DNA of 40,803 bases, taken from assembly GCA_005223375.1 (NCBI GenBank), contig RXOD01003879.1, positions 1-40,803 of the forward strand, in the 5' to 3' direction. The DNA comes from Amoebophrya sp. AT5.2. Its lineage: Eukaryota > Sar > Dinophyceae > Syndiniales > Amoebophryaceae. The position numbers were made by a program, and so were the translations under genes. Below, piece by piece: positions 10,421-20,673 of the stretch (position 1 is the stretch's first letter; each line of letters starts with the position of its first letter). The notes under the pieces are model-generated. The model worked only from the letters and a program-made list of their open reading frames with translations, made no database searches and had not been told where the DNA came from.

Positions 10421-11035
10421 TCAGAAAAGCATATTCTTCCGTATCTTGTCCCAGCTTGAAGGAAAGACTTCCTTGAGTTTTGCGACCAGATCTTCTTCGA
10501 GGCCCTCGTCCCCGCGCTTGCCTGGCAAGGAGTAACAAACCTGCGGCCCTCCATCGTGCGCCAAAGTGCCACTCTTCGCGGCAGCAGCAGGCGCAGACCC
10601 CGCGCCGCTGCACAACATAAGGTCGAGTTTCGTCTCGCACGCATTAGTGAAATACTCCTTCCCCCGGTGCACCTGCGCGGGCCAGCGCAAAATTGCCTTC
10701 CCATCCAAGTGCGGAAGATTCTTCGTCGCTCCTTCTGCGGGAGCAGGAGACTTCGGCGTTTCCGTTGCCTCGCACCAGAACTGATTGATATTTGCTTGCG
10801 CACCCGGCTCTAGCTCTTCCCTTTCTGTTACTCTGAGGTAACCCAGGGGGCACTGGAAGTGCGTCGGGCCCAGCCACGCGTCAACCATTTGCTTCTTATT
10901 GCCGTGGTTGATGCCCGGCCCCGGGGTCCCTGACGACGCGCCCGCACTGGTAGGTATCAGATTATTCTTCAGGGCCGTTTTGGGTAGCGGCAGCGAATGA
11001 TCAGCTGTGGTAATCAGCCAAGAGGCACTCGTCAT
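10421..11035 (-). CDS. Uncharacterised 204-residue protein
   Basis: Open frame from ATG (11035) to TGA (10421). The frame is open further upstream but without an ATG, so 11035 is the simplest start. The protein starts MTSASWLITTADHSLPLPK. The central part holds DAWLGPTHFQCPLGYLRVTE and a cluster of aromatic and Cys residues (NQFWCEAT, YFTNACETKLDLMLC). The last 30 residues, GLEEDLVAKLKEVFPSSWDK, are helical. There is no membrane segment or signal peptide. I do not recognise a family. An alternative end is possible: a second minus-strand frame overlapping the last 80 bp reads LGQDTEEYAFLMSLVGRA and leads straight to a GTAAGT donor. I prefer the complete frame given here because it needs no extra intron. 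Confidence 0.6.
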   Translation of the reverse strand: MTSASWLITTADHSLPLPKTALKNNLIPTSAGASSGTPGPGINHGNKKQMVDAWLGPTHFQCPLGYLRVTEREELEPGAQANINQFWCEATETPKSPAPAEGATKNLPHLDGKAILRWPAQVHRGKEYFTNACETKLDLMLCSGAGSAPAAAAKSGTLAHDGGPQVCYSLPGKRGDEGLEEDLVAKLKEVFPSSWDKIRKNMLF

Positions 11036-12232
11036 GATGTTTATTCTTAATGAAATATCCACGAAGATAGTGCTGGCGCTGCAATGTTCATCTGGAAAGG
11101 CAAAACGATTTGATTCGTGTTTTCGTGCACTGCTCCTGCGTGCGGTGTAGTAAAGAAGAAAAGCGTGCTCCTCTAGAGAACAACGATCGACATCAATGTC
11201 CCTCGTCTCTGATGTCACAATTTTCTTTACGACAAGATCATTAGCCTTGCGCTTCACGATGATCAGTAACGAATTTCAGGCTGCAGCAGCCTTCATCGCA
11301 ACGTCGAAGTCGAATAGCTTTGCTTCCATCACCCGTCCGAGTGGTCGAATCGACAGTGGAGCTTTTCACGAAAGCTCCTTATTCATCGACGACGCACGGC
11401 TGGTGTGGTCTCCACCAAAGCACCTCCACCAGCTGCGGGTCTCGCAGCGAGCTGCTGCTGCGACTGCGTTTCTTTCGCAATATATTTTATTCCTCCTCGG
11501 TGCGTTTTATCGTACTTAAATTCGAGTTATGATTGTCCAAAGTGCGCTAGAGAAGCTTCCTCCTTCTGCTTCCGAAGCAGACGTGGAGCATGCGCAACAT
11601 CCCTCCTCCGTAGTTATTCGCATGGAAAAAAACCAAAGAAGTTCGTATGTCACGGGTGTTCTTGGTGTTGTTGGATGCCACTCGTTCTACCAGGTGCTGA
11701 ATTGGTAATGGCAGTGCAAAGCAATCTCCGGTGAAGTAATCGTCACTTGATGATGTATTCTTCAACGCTGCTTGTTCACCAGGAGCCACGCCCACCTTGG
11801 CTTCACGAACCCGCTCCCGCCTCCACACACTAGCGAAGTAATTGTACTACCTTGAATTTGAAACCTGCTGCGCCTCAGGTGATTGATAGTTTAGACAAAG
11901 TAGACTGACATTGTTGTTGACATTTTATTCATTTGCTCTCTGCATTTCTGTGCAGCACTGAAGTAGATTAATAACGGTGATGCTATCCTATCCCCAGCAG
12001 AACTGGGTTTGTTCGTCTGTGATTCAAAGTAGTAGAAATGAGTACGACAATATTCCGATATTTCACCTCGCTCACTTCCCCCCTGCTGCTCCTGTATTTT
12101 CCGACACTAACGTACAATTCGTCAGACAGGCTGCCAACATTATTCTCGAGATGAAATAAAAAGCTGCTGCTACCAAAATTTCCCGCGCTATCCAGGCGAC
12201 CCGGACAAATTCGGTAGAAGGCTCTTGCTTTC
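11036..12232. other. Intergenic region, no gene seen
   Basis: A spacer of about 1.2 kb between the channel stop and the 204-residue gene. Frames on both strands are short, poorly composed and overlap each other. It probably contains the channel's 3' trailer at its upper end. No repeat, RNA gene or motif was recognised. Confidence 0.5.
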
Positions 12233-15200
12233 TCATGACGACACCGCGGCCGGGGATTGTTCACCAGCGGCCCCCGGAGACTGGTCGCCACCGTCTCCGT
12301 CGGCGACGTAGCCAAGCGCGCCAAGGATGTTCGATGACAATTGGGCGCGCGGGTCAGCGGGGTCCTGAATGCTCATTTCCACGGTTTTGATCTCGTCCAT
12401 CAGCTTGGCACGTTCTTCCCGCGTCTCCACCACGAAAAGCATTATCTGGAAAGTAACGGGGTTTTGCGTTCGATAAAGGATGAAGATGATCAACATTACA
12501 TGGCTCAGAGAGGACAGAGTCAGAAACAGAATGATTCCTTGTCACTGATATCTGAGTCTCCTGTCACCAACACCAGTCACTCAGGCTATACTATTACTCG
12601 GGTGAAACTCCTCTACGTACGGTTACGGAGAAACAAAAAAGCAAAGCAAGAGGAAGCAACTGCAGCAACATATTTGCACCTGTCTCAGCGCTCCCTGCAC
12701 CACTCCTACGAAGCTGAGCGTCCCGTCTGGGTTGCATTTCAGTTCCAGAAACTCTTTTTCTGCGTCCGTGAGCTCTACGTTTTTGCATCGTTCCTTTTCC
12801 TCTCCGTCCATCATTTCGAGTTGCAGCTCGTCGATGAATTCCTGCGCGTTCACCCTGTCCAGCTTAAGTTTGTACTCCGGGTCGTACCGCTTCCAGTTGT
12901 CGATCGCGAGGTTCACGACTTCGTCCTCGTTCTTTTGTGTGGAGTCCTCGAAGCCCTCCAGGATCACCGCGACCACGAGGTTGAAGACCACGAAGGTGAT
13001 GAACATGGTGTAGGACACCCAGTAGATGTAGCTCATCGCCCTCGCGCCGCACTGGATCGGGTTATCGATCAAGCACTTGTCGTCCAGCACGTCAAACGCG
13101 GCCTTGGTCGGAATGTCGAAGTCCAGCACACACGGCATCCCGTCGTACCGACCAAACTCGTCCGCGTTGCGCGCCAAATCGTGCATCAGCGCGTTCCACC
13201 CCTCCCCCGTCATCGCGCGGACCAGGGTCATGAAGGCGCGGTAGAACGTGCGGAAGTTCCCGCGCGCGTCGTGCCACTCTCCGAACTGGACCTTCCCGAA
13301 CATCTGCACGCCCATCACGGCGTAGAGAAACATGAGCAGGAAGAGGATGCAAGCGACGTTGAACAGCTTCGGGATGGAAAGCAGGAACGCGTTGAAAATC
13401 TTGTTCAGGCCTGTGTTTGTAAAGTTGTGGGGGCGGGTGGAGTTTTGAGTGCGTAGTTGCATCCGCTTTTAGTCCACAGAGACACACGAAGCTGGTGTGC
13501 CGAAAGGGGCATAAACATAAACAAGCCCTAGACAAGATGAAGAATTAAGCGGAGATGAGAAACAGAAAGTCGTACCTTTCGCGAAGCGCAGCAGCCGCAG
13601 CAGTCTTGCGATCCGGAAAAGCCGGATGCTCGACATGAGGGCTCCTACCTTGATCTCGAACACGAACTCCAGCAGTATGCCCACCAGCGTCGCCGTCACG
13701 CACACGAAGTCGAACAGGTTCCACCCGTCGTAGAAGTACCATAGCCGGTACGCGAATATTTTGAGCCCGGCCTCCACGAGGAACACCGTGGCGAAGAAGT
13801 AGTTTATCACGCTGAGCCCGATTTCGTACCCGATCCAGTCGAAATCGCCCCCCGAAGGAACCTCCGGAAAGATCTTCATGGCCATCACCACTGCGTTCAG
13901 GACGATGCAGACCATAATCATGCCCTCGAACCTATCGTCATTCACAAAGAAGAACATGTTTCGTCGCTGCTTGTCGTAATACTCGAGGTTCTTCAGGGAC
14001 AGAAACATGCGCCTCGTGGCGAGGTTCTTCTGCGAGTTTATCCACTTCTGCTGCGCGGGAGTGACGAGCAGACTCGAGCCGGGGTTCACCTGCGCCTTCT
14101 TCATCTCGGCAAAGTTGTCGACGATCACACCGACACACAGATTCAGAATGAGGAAGCAGCCGACAAGCATGAAGAAAACGAAGAAGAGACCTGGGGTAGG
14201 GGGCGTTGGTTCTTGATTATGCGCATGCCGGGACAGAACTTCAACCTCTATCTTTCTTGAACAAAATAAGTATTTTTACCCATCTTGATGCGAAGCAACA
14301 TAAAGATAAGACGACAACATCAGGTAAGTACTCCATATTTCCGTTGAGTCTCTTTCTGGCTGGAAGTGGATTCCGCGCGCATCGACCGCAGCATACATGA
14401 CGTCTACCCAGCCTTCTGTGGTCGAGATTTCAAGCAAAGTGATCATGGCGAAGCCGATGTTATCGAACGTTTGCTGAATGCCCGGCACCCACTTGTAGAG
14501 TTGCTCCGCGGGCGTAGCGCCCTCTTCTATGCAGAGCGCCGCGTCCTCGTGCATGGCTTCGCAGTTCGTCTCGCAGGAACATGCGGCCGCGCACTCGGTG
14601 CGGCAGTGCTGGCACTCGGGTGAGTTGTCGTTGTACGGCGAGGTGCAGGAGGAGGCACACGTACCCAGAAGCTTGATGTCCTCGCAGAAGTCCTTACACT
14701 GCTGCGTGATGGCGTCGCCAGGACAATACCTGCGGGCATGGTGGGTGCATTTTCATTATCATTTGGCCTTGCTAGTAGGTCGAGCGCGGAAATACTTTAT
14801 TTTGATAGAAGCAAGTTATTTCTTGTTGGGAATCCAAGGGAGAAAAAGAACAAACAGCTGATCCTCAACCTCATGAAAGTCGGGCAAGGGTGATACTAGA
14901 TAGGAAATTTACCTATCCTTGCACTTAGTGCACTGCATCAGGTTGTATTCCATTGCTGAGCGCCATGTTTTTTTCATTGGTTCCGCCGCCGAAAACTCCG
15001 GCTTCACTATTGGGCTTTCCGGCGTTGACGCGCTACCCGGCTCCGGAATGGTACATTTATTTGGCAGATCACTCACGGTGCCCGCCGCTGTTTTCCTCGT
15101 CGGCTTCTCCAGCGCTGGGTACTCGCCGCACACGCCATCTCCGGTCTCCGTCAGCGGGCACTTCGCGATGCAGATCGGCACGTCGGCCAGTGATCTTTTG

Positions 15201-18200
15201 TAGCTGTTTCCGTTGTACGGAGCTGTCGTGGGACAGCTCGTCGTGCCGTCCTGGACAGGATTCTTCACTAGTTTTACGGCCTGCGAACACTCGTCGGCAG
15301 AGCAATCGTACTCGCACATGTCCAGCGTTGGTGGCCGCCCCTGGGATTCGAGAGCCTTGCGCGTATCCAGGACGAGGTGGCTGTTGGAAGTGGGGATGGA
15401 ATTCCATGAAGGTAGGGCTTGGGTTTTCTTTTCGTTCCACTTCCAGAGTGAGATCAGACTGGTACTATGCTATCGACCTCAATCTGAAGTTGTCCACCTG
15501 CACCTCTCCCTCCACGTCCTTAAATTATAATTGAACACATGCTCTTCGTGCATCTTGTTCGACGTTTACAATAAATGGCATGGAGAAGGTCCTCGTCGTC
15601 CAAGGAGATGCAGATGTATCGTAGTTCTTCTATAGTTCTGTTCAATCATCTTTAATTTCAAAATGAAGAAATTCTACCCGTCGCTGCACATGGAGAAGGC
15701 GCCCTTGAGGTAGTTGAGCGCCACCAGTCCCACGATGAGGAAGAACAGGATCATCAGCACCATCAGCGTGCGCAGCTGCGGCAGCGACGCGAAGATCGTG
15801 TTCACGACCAGCTTTAAGTTCGGGTTTCGCGCGATCACGCGCAGCGGCCGCAAGGCGCGCAGGATACGCAGCGTCTTCAGGAAGGAGATGTCGTTCCCAC
15901 TGTCGCCACCCCCCGTTTCCGCGATGATCCAAAACACCAGATCGATGTCGGAGACCAAAACCACCGCACCATCGAGTATGTTCCACCCGTTACTCCAGTA
16001 ATTCCGCACACCCATGGCAACGTGCTTCATCAACATCTCCGCGGTAAAAATCACGGTGAATCCGACGTTGAGGTAGGTCAGTGTCTGCAGCAGCGGGTGC
16101 TGCGGGTAGAGCAGCGGGTCGTCGAAAGCCATACCGAGGGAGGACACGATAATCATCACAAGAATAAAATTCTCGAACCAGGTGTGCTGGCAAATCAAAA
16201 TGATGTTCTTGGTGAAGGAACCCATCTCAGGCGTGATGTCCTTGTAAACGCCCTTGCCCTTGTCGACCGAGCGCCGCCGCCGTTTTGGACGAGGCTTGCC
16301 CTGTAGTTGTCGTGTTGAGTCAGTTGTTTTCCCGAGGGATTTCCTTCTCGGGGTAAGGGTATCCGCGAAAACACATTTATAAACAAAATCAAAACTTTCT
16401 CTGTAGTTGTCGTGTTGAGTCAGTTGTTTTCTCGAGCTCGACGGATGTTCTTCTCCGGCCGGGTAACTAGCAAAGGTCTATCCTCGACAAGACATTTCAT
16501 TTATTTTATCAAAATGAATCGAAAAGAACCCTCAAGTATGAAAGAATGTACCTGTGAGTCGAAGCTCGTGACTCCGCTAAACGGCGACAATCCGTCTGGT
16601 TGCGCTTCCCCGCCATCTGGTGGCTGGATATCCCTCGCTTTCTCGCTCCCATCCGGGCTTTTCGCCTGGCTAACTTTACTGACTTTTCGCGCCTCTCCTC
16701 TTTCTATGTAGGCGCCGACGAAGCCCGTTGCTTTTTGTTTTGTTGGGTCCATTTGTTCCTCCTCGTCGTCCTGTCCTGGTTGCACGATTCTCACTGCGGC
16801 CGGCCCAGCAGCTTCCTCGCCGTTCTCGCCGCCCCCCTCTATACCTTCCTCTTCGTCCTCCACGTACGCGTCCCCGAGCATCTCGCGCTCCCTTCGAGCG
16901 TCCTCCGCCTCGCGGATCGCCTCGGACGCGTCCTGGAAATTGGCCATGAGGATCGCCAGGAACAAATTAAAGATGATGCACATCCCCAGCACCACCATCG
17001 CGAAGAAGAACAGAAAGTAGCCGAAGCCCGCGCCCCGCATCCCGTCGTACATCACGGCGTTCCAGTTCTCCCCCGTGAGGCACTGGAACACCGTGACGAT
17101 CGACCACAGAAAGTAGTCAAAGTGCGCCCTCCTCACACACGTGAAGTCGGTGTCGCCCTTCCCGCCGGGACAGGCCTCGTCCTCCGGCACCGGCTCGTCG
17201 GTTTCCGGGTGGAACTTCAGCTTGTTGGCGAAAATCAAAGACCCCATCAACGCAAAAACGAACATCATCAGCACGAGCAGAATGGTAAAGTTCCCCATAC
17301 TCATCACCGTGTGAATCACGGCCTGGAGGAGGAGCCGGAAACTCGTCCACTTCTTCGCGAGCTTGATGATACGCAGGAGACGGAGAGACTTGAGCGCGCC
17401 ACCGCCCTGCGCGGAGGTAGAGGACAACTTTTCCGCGAGCTCAATCAAGGAGACGACGACAATGACACCGTCGAGCAGGTGCCACCGCTCCTTCAGGTAG
17501 TTCCAAGGGCCGATAGCGAGAAGCACAATCATCATCTCGATCCCAAAAATGATCGAGAAAACCGTGTCCGCCATGTCGAGGTACTGATCTGTGAGGATGG
17601 GTTTTTGGTCACGATTCACTTCTGCGGAGGCGACGGACGACGTGGTGTGAGCGTGAATCATCAATCATGATCAGAGATTCAGAAGATTCTACATCAGCAA
17701 CTACTACAACTACTGGCACTTGTGGTGTGCTGCAAGAGCAAGTGCTGCATTCAAAACAACTAGAACTACAGAAAGAGCAAACAAACGAAAGCGTCTGGAA
17801 AACAGAGCTCGCAAGAAGCACATGCACAGGCAAATGAAGTACTAAGTGGTGGTTTTATGGGTGGGTAGGAGTCCATCATCATGATGATGATATTGAGGAT
17901 GATGCAGGCCATGACGAAGTTCTGGAAGAGGGGGGTGGACGCGAAGTTGAAGAACCACTCGTACTGTTTTTCGTCCTCGTAGATCAGCAGTGCCGAGCTT
18001 TTCACTCTCCTCTTCGGCTTGGGATTGTCTGTGCTGCCTCCATTCGCGGCGCCGTCGCCCTCCCCGACGTCCACGCCTTCTTCCGGAGCGACCTGTACCG
18101 TTTTCGCGCCCGCAGGTGCGCCAGCTCCGAGTCCGAGCGGACCCCCACCTCCTAGCTCGTCGACCTTTTGTCTGCTGCCAAAGTTCTGCATCTCCAGCTC

Positions 18201-20673
18201 ACCGCCCCCCGCTTCTTCGTCCGCCTCCAATGCGGCCTCCATCTCTTCGTCCAGCTCCTCCATAGCCGCCTCCCCGGAGAGCTCCTGAAACGCGTCCCAC
18301 ACGACCGCCAGCGCGACGTTGAGCAGGAAGAAGCTGCCCACCACCACGAGGAAGCAGAAGTAGACGAAGGCGAAGTCGTTGCTGTGGGCGTCCTGGCCCA
18401 TGTACATGATGTCGGTCCAGCCCTCCAGGGTGATGCACTGGAAGATCACAATCACGGAGTTCAGGAAGTTGTTGAAATTGGTGATCCCGAACCCGAAGTT
18501 GCCGTCGTTCTTCTTACTGTACCGCGAGGACTCGACCACGCTGTCGTCGCACCAATTGCCAAACTTGGCGGCCTCGTACTTATCGGCAAACGTCTTCACC
18601 TGGTTCTGCTGGGTCACCACGGAAGAGGGGTACTTCGGCTGGAAGTCCTCCTCCAGGTCGAACACGGACGATGACCCGCACGTCTTGTCGCCGAAGTAGT
18701 AGTGGTGGATGGTGTCCTCGCACATGTAGCGCCCGCCGCAGGGCCGTCCTATTGGCGCGCCGTCGGCCAGGGCAAGCGGCCACGACCACCGCCCGGGCTC
18801 GTTGCTGTCGGCGAAGGGGCAGGCGGCGGTTGGGGTAGTGATCCAACGAACCTCGCCGAGCGTGCGACACCGACGCTCGAACACGCCCATCCACAAGTTC
18901 AAGCCGAGGATACCTGAGAGTGAGCGAGGTACCAAACAAATCTTCAGCAGCACCGTGATAACGCTCACGCCCGGTGCGTTCGCAGTCTTTATTCCAGCTG
19001 GTGAAGTTCGTTGTGCTTGTGCCGCTTCTATCTTGTAAGTATGAATTTGAATGTATGTACTTAATCATGCTGATGGTGATGCTCTTGCTCGGCTTGTAGT
19101 TTTATATATGTAAGTAGATCGATAGAGACGAGAAAACAACAAAAGAGAAGCAAAGGGGAAATCCAAATCGGAATGGGAATCAATCGCCCAACCGACCCCA
19201 AGTAGTACCGAATATGACAAGCAGGAAGAGCGCCATCGAGAGCACAGATCCCAGGCGTGGTATACTTTGCAAGACTGTGTTGACCAGGACTTTCAGCTCC
19301 GGCAGCGTCGTCAACGATCGCAGCGGCCGCATCACACGGAAGACACGCAGCATCTTTATCGTCGACCCAGCATTGCTTTCGCCTTCGTCACTGCCACCGA
19401 GGTTCTCGAGGCAAAAGGTAATGATACCTGTTGTATTCATTGTAGCGGTCGTTCTTGTACTAGCTTCGCAAATTTTCGCTGCCGCTACAAGAACACGTCA
19501 GACATGATCACGTTCTTGCAAAGCTGGTGCATGGAGAATATTATTAGATGCAAAGTCATAGTCTTGGCAGCCGCCGTACTAGCGGCCCCGTACGAGAATA
19601 CGGGGGCGATCATGGAGAATCAAAATCAATATCAATCAGTCTTAATAGATACAGTACCCGTGAGCACCACGATGAAGTCTAGCCAGTTCCAGGAGTCTCG
19701 CAGGTATGTTTTCTTTCCCTGGAAGAGCCCGTAGGCAACTATCTTCAGCGAGCACTCCAGGATGAAGATCACCAGAAAGATCGGGTCCGCGATGTCGATC
19801 ATCCTGTTCAGTGCGTCCTCGTCCCGCCCGCATCCGTACGTGGTTGGGTCCGCCACGCACTTTTTGTGGCTCATCGGCTTGTTGTGCACCTCTCTATGCC
19901 TGTACGCAGCCATGGCCGCGGAGTTCAGCAGAATTAATGTCAAGATCACCTTGTCGAAGATGGGGGTCTCGACGGTGTACAGACACCGCTGCCGGAAGTC
20001 GCCCTGCAAATGAAAAATGTTCAGCGACCACTCGATCAAGTCGTCGCCGTACTTCTTCTTGCGGGTCAGGTTGGACACAATCGACTTCCGCGCCGAAGCG
20101 CTGAACTTCTCCATGGCGGAAGACATCGAGTTCTGGGACTTGCGCCGCTCGGGAATGGAGCCGGCGCGCGAGGGGCTGTCGGCCCCAAGGCTGCTGGCCG
20201 GGCCCCCCTCCTCCATCTCGGGGAGCTCGTTGCCGGTCGTCCCCTGAGGCGTTTTTTTACGTTACTAGGGTTCTCATTCTATAATTTCGCTCATCAACAT
20301 TGCATTTCATCATTACAAACGCTATCAAAAAGGAAATCAATTCATATTTTCCAAAGTAACTTTTTACCTGAAAGTCATAGCCCTCCTCTGCCGCATATCC
20401 ACCGGGGGCCTCTTCTTCCTCCTCATCGGCCGCCGCGTGCACGCCTTCCCTGAGTATTTTTAGCCGGCGCTTAGAATCATGCCCGACGCATCGCTCCACC
20501 GGCGACGAACTTGTCCATGCTCGCGCTAACGACGACGATGACGGACTGTCCCTCGTCAGTACTACTTGTGCACCATTTAATGCACCCGGTAGCTGATCGA
20601 CGTCAACGCGCTCCTCCTCTTCCCGTCCAGCACCATCGTGGATGCTTCGCGACCCCGAGGCGCCGCCTTGCAT
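12233..20673 (-). CDS. Four-domain voltage-gated cation channel, calcium-type EEEE filter
   Basis: Eleven exons: 20368-20673, 19658-20243, 19209-19427, 17843-18913, 16552-17621, 15678-16300, 14913-15380, 14332-14729, 13576-14190, 12680-13410 and 12233-12445. They total 6300 nt, or 2099 residues plus stop, in phase throughout. It is a plasma-membrane pore subunit of the Cav/Nav/NALCN superfamily with four S1-S6 repeats. Voltage-sensor S4 helices show regular basic residues: KMLRVFRVMRPLRSL (I), KSLRLLRIIKLAKKW (II), KTLRILRALRPLRVI (III), SIRLFRIARLLRLLRFAK (IV). Pore loops read TLEGW (about residue 530), TGENW (about 912), TTEGW (about 1553) and TGEGW (about 1857), so the filter is E-E-E-E, as in calcium channels and unlike DEKA sodium channels. 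S6 helices end in NVALAVVWDAF, NLFLAILMANF, NLCVGVIVDNF and NLVVAVILEGF. The III-IV linker keeps the conserved TPAQQKWINSQKNL pattern. The C-terminus has an EF-hand-like NWKRYDPEYKLKLDRVN but is short. Oddities are a cysteine-rich domain III insert and a duplicated intron 5. The start is the first ATG in the frame; an extra upstream exon is possible. Confidence 0.95.
16301..16430 (-). repeat. Tandemly duplicated intron segment with two 3' splice acceptors
   Basis: A 30-bp block (ctgtagttgtcgtgttgagt plus ten more bases) occurs identically at 16301-16330 and 16401-16430, exactly 100 bp apart. The flanking 70 to 90 bp of each copy also align, with small gaps. On the minus strand both copies end in CAACTACAG, so intron 5 of the channel gene has two equivalent acceptor regions. 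The distal one (16301) keeps the frame. Confidence 0.85.
19441..19605. repeat. Inverted repeats and hairpins inside channel intron 2
   Basis: A rearranged inverted repeat has left elements ttgtagcgg and gttcttgta near 19441-19459 and a right arm ccgctacaagaac near 19482-19494. A separate hairpin, ccccgta / tacgggg with a 6-nt loop, lies near 19586-19605. Both are in intron 2 and make no coding contribution. They could be remnants of an inserted element or could shape splicing; neither is shown. Confidence 0.6.

Noticed and set aside
11547..11828. Minus-strand frame of 93 codons between the channel and the 204-residue gene
   Set aside because: There is no convincing start context or domain, and it overlaps equally long frames on the other strand.
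12341..13456. Plus-strand frame of 371 codons
   Set aside because: It is the antisense shadow of channel exons 10-11; the minus strand encodes recognisable repeat IV and the C-terminus.
16301..16430. Regularly spaced 30-bp repeats resembling a CRISPR start
   Set aside because: There are only two copies, within a eukaryotic intron, and the intervening sequence is itself a diverged copy.
16600..17670. Plus-strand frame of 356 codons
   Set aside because: It is antisense to channel exon 5, which carries repeat II with its S4 and TGENW pore loop.
12233..20673. Voltage-gated sodium channel identity
   Set aside because: The four filter residues are all Glu, not Asp-Glu-Lys-Ala, so a calcium-type filter is the better description. 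Selectivity in protists can still differ.
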